Origin: Planctopirus ephydatiae
GTDB lineage: Bacteria > Planctomycetota > Planctomycetia > Planctomycetales > Planctomycetaceae
Direction: 5' to 3'
Assembly: GCF_007752345.1 (NCBI RefSeq)
Contig: NZ_CP036299.1
Coordinates: 2,681,001 to 2,745,000, forward strand
DNA: 64,000 nucleotides
A program made the translations under genes and the position numbers. Every line of letters starts with the position of its first letter. Positions within the stretch are counted from its first letter, which is position 1. Of this stretch, positions 17,188 to 26,650 are shown piece after piece. Below the pieces are notes generated by a model. That model made no database searches. It was not told where the DNA came from and worked only from the letters and a program-made list of their open reading frames with translations.

Positions 17188-18573
17188 ATGAACCAAACAC
17201 GACGCAACACGCTCAAGAACCTATCACTGGCTGCGGGATCCTTCCTCTTGTCGCCTTTTCTGCGCCAGGTAGAACTCCAGGCCGCAGGGAATTTGATCGC
17301 GATGCCCAATCGTTTTGTGTTTATTGTGAAATCGAGCGGCATCATTCCCGATGGCATCACGCCTGATGCATTCAAAGGCAAAGATTCGAGCAGCAGTTTA
17401 TTCAGTCAGGATCTGACAAACGTCGCTTTGCCGTCATCAATGCACGCTCTGGAGCCCTTTAAAGATCAACTTTCGATCGTGCAGGGGCTTTCAGGAAAAA
17501 TGTGCCGTGGTGGTCACTCCAGCTGGTTTGGCATGATGGGTGTCTACATGACTGGCGGGGAATTCGATGCAGGCGCGGTGATTAGAGCCACCGCCGATGC
17601 AGAATTGGCCAAACTCAACCCAGCGCCGTTTAATCATTTAGGATTGGCGATCAGAGGGAAGGCGTTGAGCAGTGACTATGGTGGGACCATGTATCCTGGA
17701 ATCAGCGCTGTCGGGCCGGGACAGGAACTTCCATTTCAGGGGTCTCCCGACATTGCCTACGAACAACTGTTTGGCTCTGCCGTTTCAGCCAGTAGCGGAG
17801 CTGAAAAGAGGTTCAAGCTGCAAGGGAATCTTCTTGATTTCATGGTGGATGATATCAGAAAGGTTACGAAGGCGATTCCCTCGTCGGAACATGGCAAGAT
17901 GGACGCCTACCTCAACGCGTTTGAGGAGCTTCAGGTACGTCACAGCAAGTTGTCGAGTATGAAGGAACAGATCGCCGCCAACGCGCCGGGGTACTCTGAC
18001 AAGTTCACTTCGACTGTTGAGGAGGTTCGTCAGGAAGCACAATTTGATTTGGCCACAGCGGCATTGATTGCAGGTCTCACGAACGTCGTCACCATTCGCC
18101 TAGATAACGTGGACATGACCTACAAAAAACTGGGTATCGACGAACACAACCATGGCATCGGGCACAACGAAGGTACTAAGAGCCAGACAGAATATCGTGA
18201 GATCATCCAACGACACCATTCAGAACTTCTGGCGACGATGGCCGGGAAATTGAGGGCGGTTCCTGAGGGCGATGGAGACATGCTGGACAACACCATGATT
18301 ATCTTCCTCTCTGATTCGAGCGATAATCACCATGGAACCGGAATGGAGTGGCCTTATCTGATTGTTGGCGGAGGCGGCGGTAAGCTCAAGCTGCCGGGAC
18401 GTTATCTGCGTTACCCGAAATATGGTGAAAAGGGCTGCCGAACCATCGGCGACTGGTGGACCACTTTGCTGAATGCCTTTGGCAACCCCATCAAGTATTA
18501 TGGCAACGAGGATCTTGTGCTGAAACAAAATGGCTGCTCACATGCGGGACCACTTGAGGAGCTTTTGGTTTGA
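17188..18573 (+). CDS. DUF1552 family protein, Tat-exported
   Basis: 461 residues from ATG 17188, five bases after the previous stop. AAGG overlapping that stop is the likely ribosome binding site; an upstream start at 17164 would lie inside the preceding gene. The start MNQTRRNTLKNLSLAAGSFL is twin-arginine-like. The body has GHSSWFGMMGVY, the long helix with VDDIRKVTKAI, and near the end IIFLSDSSDNHHG and YLIVGGGGGKL, the DUF1552 pattern related in fold to DUF1501. It forms an operon with the dihaem protein. Confidence 0.9.
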   Translation: MNQTRRNTLKNLSLAAGSFLLSPFLRQVELQAAGNLIAMPNRFVFIVKSSGIIPDGITPDAFKGKDSSSSLFSQDLTNVALPSSMHALEPFKDQLSIVQGLSGKMCRGGHSSWFGMMGVYMTGGEFDAGAVIRATADAELAKLNPAPFNHLGLAIRGKALSSDYGGTMYPGISAVGPGQELPFQGSPDIAYEQLFGSAVSASSGAEKRFKLQGNLLDFMVDDIRKVTKAIPSSEHGKMDAYLNAFEELQVRHSKLSSMKEQIAANAPGYSDKFTSTVEEVRQEAQFDLATAALIAGLTNVVTIRLDNVDMTYKKLGIDEHNHGIGHNEGTKSQTEYREIIQRHHSELLATMAGKLRAVPEGDGDMLDNTMIIFLSDSSDNHHGTGMEWPYLIVGGGGGKLKLPGRYLRYPKYGEKGCRTIGDWWTTLLNAFGNPIKYYGNEDLVLKQNGCSHAGPLEELLV

Positions 18574-18635
18574 TTGTGGCGGTGCTGAACTTAACTCCGT
18601 CGAAGTAAAGCAGAACCAACAGACACGAGACATCC

Positions 18636-20417
18636 ATGAAAACGAAACTCATCCTCACCGCAGCGCTGCTGTGCTTCGTCTCTCCGAATTGCTTCGCCCA
18701 GCCGCTCAAGGTTTTCATTCTGGCTGGCCAATCGAACATGGAGGGACATGCTGAGATCCGCACCTTTGACTACATCGGCAAAGATCCCGCCACGGCACCC
18801 TTGCTCAAGGAGATGCGCAATCCTGATGGAATGCCGCGCGTATGTGACAAGGTCTGGATGTCGTATTTGACCGGGCCTTATGATGGCAGCGCGAATGGCG
18901 AGGGCCTTGGGAAACTGACTGCCGGCTTTGGCGAACGCGGAGACAACCCGACCCGGTTAAGTAACAAGATCGGCCCTGAGTTCACCTTTGGTATCACCAT
19001 GGAAAAAGCACTGAAGGAACCCATCCTGATCATCAAGACCGCCTGGGGCGGCAGGTCGCTCAATACCGAGTTTCGTCCGCCAAGCGCCGGGCCATATGTG
19101 CTTCCCAGACAGATTCAAGAAGATTGGGACAAGCATCCGCAGGGTGCCCACGGCATTCCCAAACTGGAAGATCGAAAGAAATGGCAGGAAGACAAAGATG
19201 CCGCGTCAGGTGTGTTTTACCGCATGATGGTTGAGCATGTGAAAATGGTGCTCGCAGATCCGGCTCGGGTCTGTCCGGCCTATGATCCCAGGGAGGGCTA
19301 TGAAATTGCGGGTTTTGTCTGGCTTCAGGGTTTCAACGATCTCGTCGATGGCCAGACCTATCCGAATGGCGATTACGATGAATACTCGTGCCTCCTGGCA
19401 CACTTCATCCGCGACGTACGCAAGGACCTGTCCACCCCGAAGATGCCCTTCGTCATCGGCGTGCTGGGTGTCGATGGTGAAAGAAACGTCAACTTCCGCA
19501 AAGCAATGGCCGCTCCGGTTGCCATGCCCGAGTTCCAGGGCAATGTCGTTGCTGTCGATACAGCACCTTTTTGGGACCGTGATATCGAAGCCGCAGAACC
19601 GAGGCAGGGCGAGTACAACGAAATCGTCGGCACGGCGCACACATTGAAAGCAGATGGCACGCTCGATACGGAACGGAAATGGGACAGGTTCTGGAAGCCG
19701 ATTGGTAAGCCACAGCCACAGGAGCGAAATTGGCGCTTCGTCACGGTTGATGCCACCGAGACGAAGGAGAAACTGGAAGAGTTCACGGACAGAAGATTCC
19801 GCGATATCACACTGCCCGCCGAAATGGAGAATTGGTATCTGCCTGACTTCGATGACAGCCAATGGACAGCAGGCAAGGCTCCCATCGGCAAGGGCGTGTG
19901 GAACCACAGCGGAATTACCCTCGACAAGTTTTCTTCAATGTGGGGCAAAGAAGAATTCCTGCTCATGCGTTCGACTTTCGAAGTAGAAAGCCTCGATTAC
20001 GACGCCTACCGCATCGCGATTCTGGCGAGACAAGGATTTCATGTTTATTTGAACGGCCACATGATTCACACCTACATCTGGTGGAAGGATGAGCCGCAAT
20101 ACAGATCAATTGTTCTCGATCAAGAACAGACTCAATACTTGAAGAAGGGGAAGAACGTCCTGGCGGTTTATACCAATGACCAATACTCCCCCGACTCCCC
20201 GGAACATTATGCCGCGCTCGATGTATGGATTGAGGGAATCACCAGGGAGGATCGGGAGAAACTCGACCTAGCTTTGGAGGAAGTCCTTTCTCCCAAGGAC
20301 AGAGAAGCACTCAAAGGCGCATCCAACGGTGGCTACCACTACTTCGGCAGTGCAAAAATCTTTGCTCAGATGGGCAAAGCCTTCGCCGAAGCGAACCTCG
20401 AACTCATCAAAAAGTGA
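18636..20417 (+). CDS. Sialate O-acetylesterase-like (SASA domain) secreted esterase
   Basis: 593 residues with signal peptide (MKTKLILTAALLCFVSPNCFAQ). Block I of the SGNH/SASA family is VFILAGQSNMEGHAE, with the nucleophile Ser of GQSN. A second block, ILIIKTAWGGRSL, gives the Gly, and WLQGFNDL plays the role of the Asn/Asp-containing block near 230. The C-terminal ~200 residues (WYLPDFDDSQWTAGKAPIG, GFHVYLNGHMIHTY) form a beta domain resembling galactose-binding/jelly-roll modules. It follows the DUF1552 gene on the same strand by 62 bases. It would remove O-acetyl groups from a glycan; the exact substrate is unknown. Confidence 0.88.
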   Translation: MKTKLILTAALLCFVSPNCFAQPLKVFILAGQSNMEGHAEIRTFDYIGKDPATAPLLKEMRNPDGMPRVCDKVWMSYLTGPYDGSANGEGLGKLTAGFGERGDNPTRLSNKIGPEFTFGITMEKALKEPILIIKTAWGGRSLNTEFRPPSAGPYVLPRQIQEDWDKHPQGAHGIPKLEDRKKWQEDKDAASGVFYRMMVEHVKMVLADPARVCPAYDPREGYEIAGFVWLQGFNDLVDGQTYPNGDYDEYSCLLAHFIRDVRKDLSTPKMPFVIGVLGVDGERNVNFRKAMAAPVAMPEFQGNVVAVDTAPFWDRDIEAAEPRQGEYNEIVGTAHTLKADGTLDTERKWDRFWKPIGKPQPQERNWRFVTVDATETKEKLEEFTDRRFRDITLPAEMENWYLPDFDDSQWTAGKAPIGKGVWNHSGITLDKFSSMWGKEEFLLMRSTFEVESLDYDAYRIAILARQGFHVYLNGHMIHTYIWWKDEPQYRSIVLDQEQTQYLKKGKNVLAVYTNDQYSPDSPEHYAALDVWIEGITREDREKLDLALEEVLSPKDREALKGASNGGYHYFGSAKIFAQMGKAFAEANLELIKK

Positions 20418-20427
20418 GATCGTGAAA

Positions 20428-21150
20428 TCAAAACTGCCGATAGCGTTTTCGGCCCATGCGGCTCCACCACCTTCTGATGGCGGCCACTGCGAACTCTGCT
20501 GTGTCATGGCTGATGCCGACCGAAACTCCTGCTTCGTTGTGTGTGATATCGTAAACGCCATGTGGCACAGCCTTGCCGAGTTCTTTGTCGGGAATGTCAT
20601 GCGTTGTGACCTTTCGAGGAGCCCCTTTCATGCGGTACCTTTTCCCGGAATTCTTCATGTTTCCCAGCGGTTCCTTCTTCTTTGTATCGACCGAGATCAC
20701 GGGCTGACTGGTCTTCTGAAATGCCTTCACTCGAGAGGCAATATGCCGGAACTGTGCATCGCGATCGGGATGCTGTTTCCCTTAGATCGTCTTGCGGTTG
20801 GCCTGAAGACGGTATCCCTGCGAACGCAACAACTGCCCGACTTTGGTACTGCCGACTTGAAATCCTTGCTGTCGAAGCTCCTTGGCCAGTTGACGTGTCC
20901 CCTGACAGATCCAGCGTAACGGAACGATTGGGTCTCCCCGCGTTTCGGCTTCTACGAGCGACTCAATCGCATAAATCAATTCGGGTTGCAGGCTCTCGCA
21001 ACTCGGTCGCCCCGCTCCGGGACGACGCTGCCGATCTGCGGAAGCGGCGCTCGGATCATCAAGCTCCTGAATTCCATTACGGATCGTCCGATCAGACAAG
21101 CCCGTTGCTTCGGCAACAGCGGCGATTCCGCCGCGACCGAGCGACCTTGC
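20428..21150 (-). pseudogene. ISAzo13-family (Rhodopirellula-type) transposase remnant
   Basis: One minus-strand frame reads GRGGIAAVAEATGLSDRTIR ... RWICQGTRQLAKEL ... LLRSQGYRLQANRKT, stop, then GKQHPDRDAQFRHIASRV ... SQPVISVDTKKKEPLGNM ... VPHGVYDITHNEAGVSVG ... RRWWSRMGRKRYRQ. This is the ISAzo13 transposase interrupted by a single in-frame TAA (about 20783), where homologues have Glu or Gln. Both ends are missing: the N-terminus is cut at the border of repeat copy 2 and the C-terminus 10 bases from the esterase stop, so the last catalytic residue is lost. Confidence 0.85.
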
Positions 21151-21153
21151 TTT

Positions 21154-21305
21154 AGTCGAATCTGGGGGGTACTGCCAAAGGCTCGAAACTCATTTAGTAC
21201 AGTAGTTTACAACATTTCGCGTTTTTCGCCATACCACTTGATTTGAATTTTTTCACCCCATTTTTCCAAGTGAAAACGTGGACTACCACTTTTTGAGTGG
21301 TAGTG
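21154..21305. repeat. Island left-end repeat, copy 2
   Basis: It starts AGTCGAATCTGGGGGGTACTG and is near-identical to copy 1, including ACTACCAC (21282-21289) with its inverted match GTGGTAGT (21297-21304). The tRNA-derived 40 bases are lost; only AGTCGAAT remains. The sequence switches straight from the ISAzo13 remnant to this repeat, which marks the seam between island segments I and II. Confidence 0.88.
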
Positions 21306-21436
21306 AAATGGATGGGGTGAAAGCGAGTATTTGGAACGGAATTCTTGCCCAGCTGACATTCTGATTTTTGCCGAGGTGGTTAAGCCACAACAGGGCACGG
21401 GGAAAGCTGCAACTGTGCTAGTAGGGCTTCACCTAA

Positions 21437-22391
21437 GAGCCTGACAAAAAACCGCATTGCTGATTAATAGTTTAGACTGGTTGCCTCATCAGTATGCGAT
21501 AGCAGAAGGCAGCGAGGGCGAGGTGATTCCAGGCGTGGATGACCTGCTGATCGCGGACGTAGCGAATGCGGAATCGACCAAGGCCGCCCAGCCAACTGAT
21601 GGTGTGTTCCACCACCTCTGTCTTGTGACTTCACCGGAATTTTTCCCAGTCCACTTCCATGGGTGGTGTTTCTGCTGCGAATATGGGGGATGATGCCGCC
21701 AGACCTAAGTATCTGGCGAGCGGCTTCACTGTCGTAGCCTGGGTCAGCACACAGCGTTTCTGGGTGCTTCCGAGGCCTGCCAGAAGCCCCCTTCACGTGT
21801 GGGTATTGCTCCACCACGGGAAGCAGACAACGATGATCGCTGGTGTTCGCTGAAGTCGAAATCATGGCCAGGGGTTAGCCGTTACCGTCAGTCATTAATG
21901 TGTACTTTGTGCCTGATTTGCGGCGATTGACTGGGCGGGGGCCACTGTCGGCTCCGCCACCGAAGTCCCGGACGTGGGGCGAGTCGACCACCACCACTTC
22001 CAGATCGAGAGCCTGCTTCCGGATGGAGTTCTTCCAGAATGTTTTCATGCAACTATTGCCAGATGCCCAGTTCTTCCCAATGGGCCAACCGCTGGTGGGC
22101 GGTCTCGGCGGAACAGCCCATACTTTTGGGGTAGCTCCGCCAGCTGCAGCCGGTAGTCAGCACGAACCAGATCGCTTCGAGGACAACTTCGTCGGGACTC
22201 GGCGTTCTACCACCTCATGATCCGGGAGGGCATCGCCCGGGGAGCAATTCCACGACAGACTGGCGATTCGCATCCGGCAGACGCGCATTCATGATCAGCT
22301 CCAGAGAAGGTAAAGGTGGTACTTCGACTTCATTGCGCAAATCGCGTTCCATCTGCCGGGTGTTTTAAACATCTCGCTTCTTGTCAGCCTC
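21437..22391 (-). mobile_element. IS5-family insertion sequence, decayed
   Basis: 955 bases with imperfect terminal inverted repeats (GAGCCTGACAAAAAA at the left, GAGGCTGACAAGAAG read inward from the right, 12 of 15 matching) and a TAA repeat on both outer sides (21434-21436, 22392-22394), fitting the 3-bp target duplication of the IS1031/IS427 groups. The transposase inside is broken, so the element cannot move by itself. Confidence 0.78.
21464..22330 (-). pseudogene. IS5-family transposase pseudogene
   Basis: Pieces of one transposase can be read in several frames: AIWFVLTTGCSWRSYPKSMG and AHQRLAHWEELGIWQ, stop; then VNRRKSGTKYTLMTDGNG, stop; then the DDE part GRPRKHPETLCADPGYDSEA ... GGIIPHIRSRNTTHGSGLGK; a frameshift; and the C-terminal VEHTISWLGGLGRFRIRYVR ... 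CYRILMRQPV. At least two stops and one or more frameshifts separate them. The order matches full-length IS5 transposases. Confidence 0.8.
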
Positions 22392-22558
22392 TAAAATTCC
22401 ACTTCCCCGTGACAGCAAGGACAGCCAGTAGAACCAAGCGTTGAAATTGCCACAGTTGTGGGAGATGCCGCCAACAGAATCCCGAGTAAAGCTGTCTTGC
22501 CGGTTTCAATCCGGGTACCATCGTGGCGAAAGCAAACGGAAAATAGGGCTGACTGAAG

Positions 22559-23938
22559 ATGAACCAAAGCGATGCCATCAGGAATGATTCTGCCGATGGC
22601 GAGGTGACCGGACCTTGCTTGATCGATGTATTTACGTGTCCGCTTTCGGTGAAGCCTCAGGGCATGGACGTGTTGACCACCGGCTTGTGCCAGGTGTTGG
22701 AAGATGCCGGTTGCCCTCTGGCGGTTGACGTGCATCATCGGCTGCAATTTGAGACCTTATTGACAGAGCTCTCATCGAAATTTGTCAATGTTCCTGCCAG
22801 CCAAGTCGATTCGCAAATCGAGTGGGGCTTGCGGCGTATCGTGGAACTTTTGGGGATTGACCGAAGCGGACTGGGGCAAGTGTCGGAAGACCGGAGGCAA
22901 CTGGTGGTCACGCACTCTTACCAGTTGCCGGGCATCCCGCCATCAGCATTTATCATGCTGGATTCACAGTTTCCGACCTTCGCTAGAATGGTCCACCAGG
23001 GCCTGGTCGTACGCTTGCCCGACGACATGCCGCCGGAAGCGACGCAAGAACGAGAGTACTTTCGCCAAGTCGGAATGAAATCCAATGTGACCATCCCGCT
23101 GATGGCGATGGGGATCGTCGTGGGCGGAATTGGGTTCTCCTCATTTCGTTCACAACTTCGCTTGCCGGACGAGTTCATTCCGCGATTGCGGCTGGTAGGT
23201 GATATCTTCACTAATGCTCTGGCACGCAAACGCGCAGATGAAGCACTGTGTGCCAAGGAGCAGTCGCTGCGGCAGGCCAAGGATGGGCTTCGGTTATTGG
23301 CCACGAAACTCCTCAATTCTCAAGAGGAAGAAAGGCGTCGTATTGCTCGGGAGATGCATGACGACTGGACGCAAAGATTGGCGATCCTGGGAATCGAGAG
23401 CGCTAAGTTGGAAGGTTGCCTCGACACACAGGCCGTAGCCTTGCCCATACTGCATAACATCCGAACGCAATTGGTGAGCCTCTCTGAAGATGTGCACGAT
23501 CTTTCTCGCCAACTCCATCCCGCGATTCTGAACGATCTTGGGCTCGTCGAAGCCCTGCGATCCGAGTGCGCCTGCTTTTCAAGACGTGAAGAAATCACTG
23601 TTGACTATGTCGCGGACGACGTACCAGAAAACATGTCAAAAGAAGTTGCGTTGTGCGTTTATCGCGTTGCCCAGGAAGCACTGCGGAACGTGGCTAAGCA
23701 CGCCGCGGTCAACAGAACTGCAGTGAACTTGGCCGTCATCAACCAGGAACTGATGTTGCGAGTCCAGGATCACGGTGTCGGTTTTGATCCCGATAGCGGG
23801 CGGATACTCGCTGGAGTCGGACTCTCCAGCATGGAAGAACGCGTTCGAATGGTTGACGGCGAGTTCTCGATTTATTCTGAACCAGGTCACGGCACGACAA
23901 TTGAGGTGCGAGTTCCACTTTCGGGAAGTCCAGCATGA
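22559..23938 (+). CDS. GAF-domain sensor histidine kinase (NarX/NreB type)
   Basis: 459 residues. The first ~55 residues match nothing known; then LQFETLLTELSSKFVNVPASQ opens a GAF domain (about 65-225). The HisKA_3 phosphoacceptor segment is EEERRRIAREMHDD with His267, followed by a HATPase with VAQEALRNVAKHA, DHGVGFDP and GVGLSSMEERVRMVDG. There is no transmembrane segment, so it is cytoplasmic; many relatives have an extra N-terminal sensor, and the odd N-terminus here may be what is left of one. It overlaps the response regulator gene by ATGA. The signal is unknown, perhaps redox or a small ligand bound by GAF. Confidence 0.9.
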   Translation: MNQSDAIRNDSADGEVTGPCLIDVFTCPLSVKPQGMDVLTTGLCQVLEDAGCPLAVDVHHRLQFETLLTELSSKFVNVPASQVDSQIEWGLRRIVELLGIDRSGLGQVSEDRRQLVVTHSYQLPGIPPSAFIMLDSQFPTFARMVHQGLVVRLPDDMPPEATQEREYFRQVGMKSNVTIPLMAMGIVVGGIGFSSFRSQLRLPDEFIPRLRLVGDIFTNALARKRADEALCAKEQSLRQAKDGLRLLATKLLNSQEEERRRIAREMHDDWTQRLAILGIESAKLEGCLDTQAVALPILHNIRTQLVSLSEDVHDLSRQLHPAILNDLGLVEALRSECACFSRREEITVDYVADDVPENMSKEVALCVYRVAQEALRNVAKHAAVNRTAVNLAVINQELMLRVQDHGVGFDPDSGRILAGVGLSSMEERVRMVDGEFSIYSEPGHGTTIEVRVPLSGSPA

Positions 23939-24579
23939 GCCGAGCACGCGTCCTGATTGCCGATGACCACCAGATTCTCGCTGAGGGGGTGCGCGGCTTG
24001 CTCGAACCCGAGTTCGACGTCGTGGGCGTGGTCTCTGATGGCAGGCAACTGATTGCTGCAGCGAATGAGCTCCGACCTCAGGTCATCATCGCCGACATCA
24101 CGATGCCTTCGCTCAATGGCATTGAGGCGGCCGTAAAGTTGCGCGAGGCAGGCATTGTAGCCAAGGTTGTCTTCCTAACCCAGCACCGTGATGTCGCCTA
24201 CGCCCGCCGGGCCCTGGAAGCGGGGGCATGCGGCTATGTGCTGAAGCACTCAGTATCGAGCGAACTGGTCACAGCCATTCGAGAAGCGCTTCGAGGGCAA
24301 ACCTATATCACCCCTTTGATCGCTGGGGAACTGTTGGAGTCCTATCGCGGAGGTGAAGCGAGTTCGAGTGATTCGACGACGCGACTCACGGCGCGTCAGC
24401 GCGAAGTGCTACAGCTCATTGCTGAAGGGCGTTCCGCCAAGGAAGTTGCGGCCGCGCTCCAGATCTCAGTCCGGACGGCGGAAGCACACAAAGCCCGTAT
24501 TCTGCAAACGCTTGGGCTGCATGGCACGGCCGATCTGGTTCAGTTCGCCATCCGGAACGGGTTGATTTCGATGGATTGA
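23935..24579 (+). CDS. NarL/FixJ-family response regulator
   Basis: 214 residues. The receiver domain (1-120) has the acidic pair DD at 10-11, phosphoacceptor Asp54 (VIIADITMPSLNG) and the switch Thr and Lys (VVFLTQHRD, YVLKHSVSS). A LuxR-type helix-turn-helix occupies 148-210 (LTARQREVLQLIAEGRSAKE, then AEAHKARILQTLG). It is coupled to the kinase and probably activates the five metabolic genes that follow in the same direction. Confidence 0.92.
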   Translation: MSRARVLIADDHQILAEGVRGLLEPEFDVVGVVSDGRQLIAAANELRPQVIIADITMPSLNGIEAAVKLREAGIVAKVVFLTQHRDVAYARRALEAGACGYVLKHSVSSELVTAIREALRGQTYITPLIAGELLESYRGGEASSSDSTTRLTARQREVLQLIAEGRSAKEVAAALQISVRTAEAHKARILQTLGLHGTADLVQFAIRNGLISMD

Positions 24580-24819
24580 GCAGTTGGATCTGTCTGGACA
24601 AATCGGTCTGTTTCGCGTCCCGTCACAGCATCACGTCCATCGATTGAATTGACGATCCCTCCCGACTTGGCATTGCGCAAAGCGCAACTCACTGGTCGTA
24701 GTTTTGCGAATGACATCCGCAGGCGGCGCAAGTCATTCTGCAACGATCAAGTGGGGATGATGACTCATCGAGTCGATAAACCCCCTGATCTCAATGTGAT
24801 CTCAACGGGAGTGATTCAA

Positions 24820-26511
24820 ATGAAGGTCATCATCGTCGGTGGAGTGGCAGGCGGCGCATCATGTGCAGCGCGGCTGCGCCGATTGGATGAAACAGCCGAG
24901 ATCCTGATGGTGGAACGCGGGCCGTATGTCTCCTATGCGAATTGTGGACTGCCCTACCATGTCGGCGGAAAAATTGAGAAAGAGTCGAGCCTCATGGTAG
25001 CGACCGAAGACACCTTTCGCGGACAGTTCGCGATCGACGTGCGAACGCGTTGTGAGGTCGTTAACGTCTCGTCGGAACTCAAAACCGTAGAACTTAAGAA
25101 TCACGTGACCGGTGAAGTGACCACTGAGAAATACGATAAGCTCGTGTTATCTCCAGGGGCGGCACCGATCCGTCCGCCGCTGCCCGGCATTAATCTGCCG
25201 GGAATCTTTTCAGTGAGAACCGTGCCTGACGCCCGGAACATGCGTGAGTGGCTTGACCGGGGTGCGGCTGATTCGTCAGGAATGAACTCTTACACGGGCT
25301 ACCAGACGCTAATGAAACCGAAGCGCGCGGTCGTCGTTGGCGGCGGGTTCATCGGCCTGGAAATGGTGGAAAATCTGGTCCATCGCGGCCTCGAAGTGAC
25401 TCTGATTGAGAAGCTCAATCAGGTCATGCCACCGCTCGATCCGGAAATGGCGATTCTCGTCGAGCGCTATATGACCAAGCATGGAGTCCGCCTGGAACTC
25501 AATGATGGAGTGGCAGAGTTCAGGCAAACAGCAGACGGTTCGCTCGAAGTTCTCACAAGTTCTGGAAAGGCTCATCCCGCCGACATCGTCATTCTCGCAA
25601 TCGGTGTGCGCCCCGAGACCAACCTGGCGAAAATGGCTGGGATCGAAATCGGCCAGCGTGGCGGCATTCGCGTTGACGAACACATGCGAACGAGCAACCC
25701 TGACATCTTCGCTGTCGGGGATGCTGTTGAGGTCAAAGAATTTGTGACCGGCGAATGGTCGCTCGTTGCGCTGGCTGGACCGGCCAATCGCCAGGGCCGT
25801 ATTGCCGCCGATGTGATTGCCGGACGCAACTCTCGCTTCCGAGGCACTCAGGGAACTTCAATTTGCCAGATCTTTGAGGCCGCCATCGCGCAGACCGGGG
25901 TCAGCGAAAAAACGTTGAACCAAATTGGGGACACCGATTTCGAAAAGATCTATCTCTATCCGAACTCGCACGCTGGCTATTATCCGGGCGCCAAAATGCT
26001 GGCCATCAAAGTGATTTTCCGAAAGTCAAATGGGCGTCTGCTTGGTGCGCAAGTGCTTGGCGAAGACGGTGTGCCCAAGCGGATCGATTCGTTCGCGATG
26101 GCGATCCAGATGGGCTGCACCGTCTATGACCTCGAAGAGTCCGAACTCTGCTACGCACCCCCATTCGGGAGCGCAAAAGATCCGGTCAACTTCGCGGGAA
26201 TGGTCGCCGCCGACATTCTGCGCGGCGACATGCCGCAAAGTCACTGGAACGTCATCGGCAACGAGTTCCTGCTGGATGTCCGCAATCCGTCAGAACTTGC
26301 TGTGGAGACAGTTCCGGGTGCGATCAACATCCCACTGCCGGAACTCCGCTCCCGTTTGGGAGAACTCCCTCGCAACCGCGAGATTTTTGTGATTTGTCGC
26401 TCCGGGCAGCGTGCGTACTATGCGACTCGCATCCTGCTGCAGAAGGGATTTCAAGTTCGAAACCTGGCGGGAGGCATGCTGTCGCGTTCTCACGCCGCGT
26501 CATCACATTGA
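24820..26511 (+). CDS. CoA-disulfide reductase with C-terminal rhodanese domain
   Basis: 563 residues from ATG 24820 (GGGAG nine bases upstream; earlier in-frame starts lack family sequence). The FAD-binding start is MKVIIVGGVAGGASCAARLR, with the single redox Cys42 in SYANCGLPYHVGG. The NAD(P)-binding GGGFIGLEMVENL, the second FAD motif IFAVGDAVEV and a dimerisation domain follow. The last ~110 residues are a rhodanese module with active Cys526 in ICRSGQRA. This is the known CoADR-RHD fusion, which reduces CoA disulfides, persulfides or polysulfide using NAD(P)H. It is likely the redox/sulfide arm of the operon. Confidence 0.92.
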   Translation: MKVIIVGGVAGGASCAARLRRLDETAEILMVERGPYVSYANCGLPYHVGGKIEKESSLMVATEDTFRGQFAIDVRTRCEVVNVSSELKTVELKNHVTGEVTTEKYDKLVLSPGAAPIRPPLPGINLPGIFSVRTVPDARNMREWLDRGAADSSGMNSYTGYQTLMKPKRAVVVGGGFIGLEMVENLVHRGLEVTLIEKLNQVMPPLDPEMAILVERYMTKHGVRLELNDGVAEFRQTADGSLEVLTSSGKAHPADIVILAIGVRPETNLAKMAGIEIGQRGGIRVDEHMRTSNPDIFAVGDAVEVKEFVTGEWSLVALAGPANRQGRIAADVIAGRNSRFRGTQGTSICQIFEAAIAQTGVSEKTLNQIGDTDFEKIYLYPNSHAGYYPGAKMLAIKVIFRKSNGRLLGAQVLGEDGVPKRIDSFAMAIQMGCTVYDLEESELCYAPPFGSAKDPVNFAGMVAADILRGDMPQSHWNVIGNEFLLDVRNPSELAVETVPGAINIPLPELRSRLGELPRNREIFVICRSGQRAYYATRILLQKGFQVRNLAGGMLSRSHAASSH

Positions 26512-26650
26512 ATCAAACAATGGAAGAAAGCAGTCATCAGACTTCTGGACACCAGTTAATTCAAAAACTGCCGTCGTGTGAATCAGTCGCTGATCGAGAG
26601 AAGCCACTGGACTGAACCACCACTGCATTATGAGTTCATAAGGAGTCGGA

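Noticed and set aside
21207-21290. A minus-strand frame (…PRFHLEKWGEKIQIKWYGEK…) kept open in all three left-end repeats, resembling a conserved small protein
   Set aside because: The base differences between copies in this stretch (for example G to D, K to Q, Q to R, C to R) all change amino acids, and the upstream parts differ. This points to DNA-level conservation, not coding.
24649-24819. N-terminal extension of the CoA-disulfide reductase
   Set aside because: The sequence is low in family similarity, and the ATG at 24820 with GGGAG upstream gives the canonical FAD-binding start.
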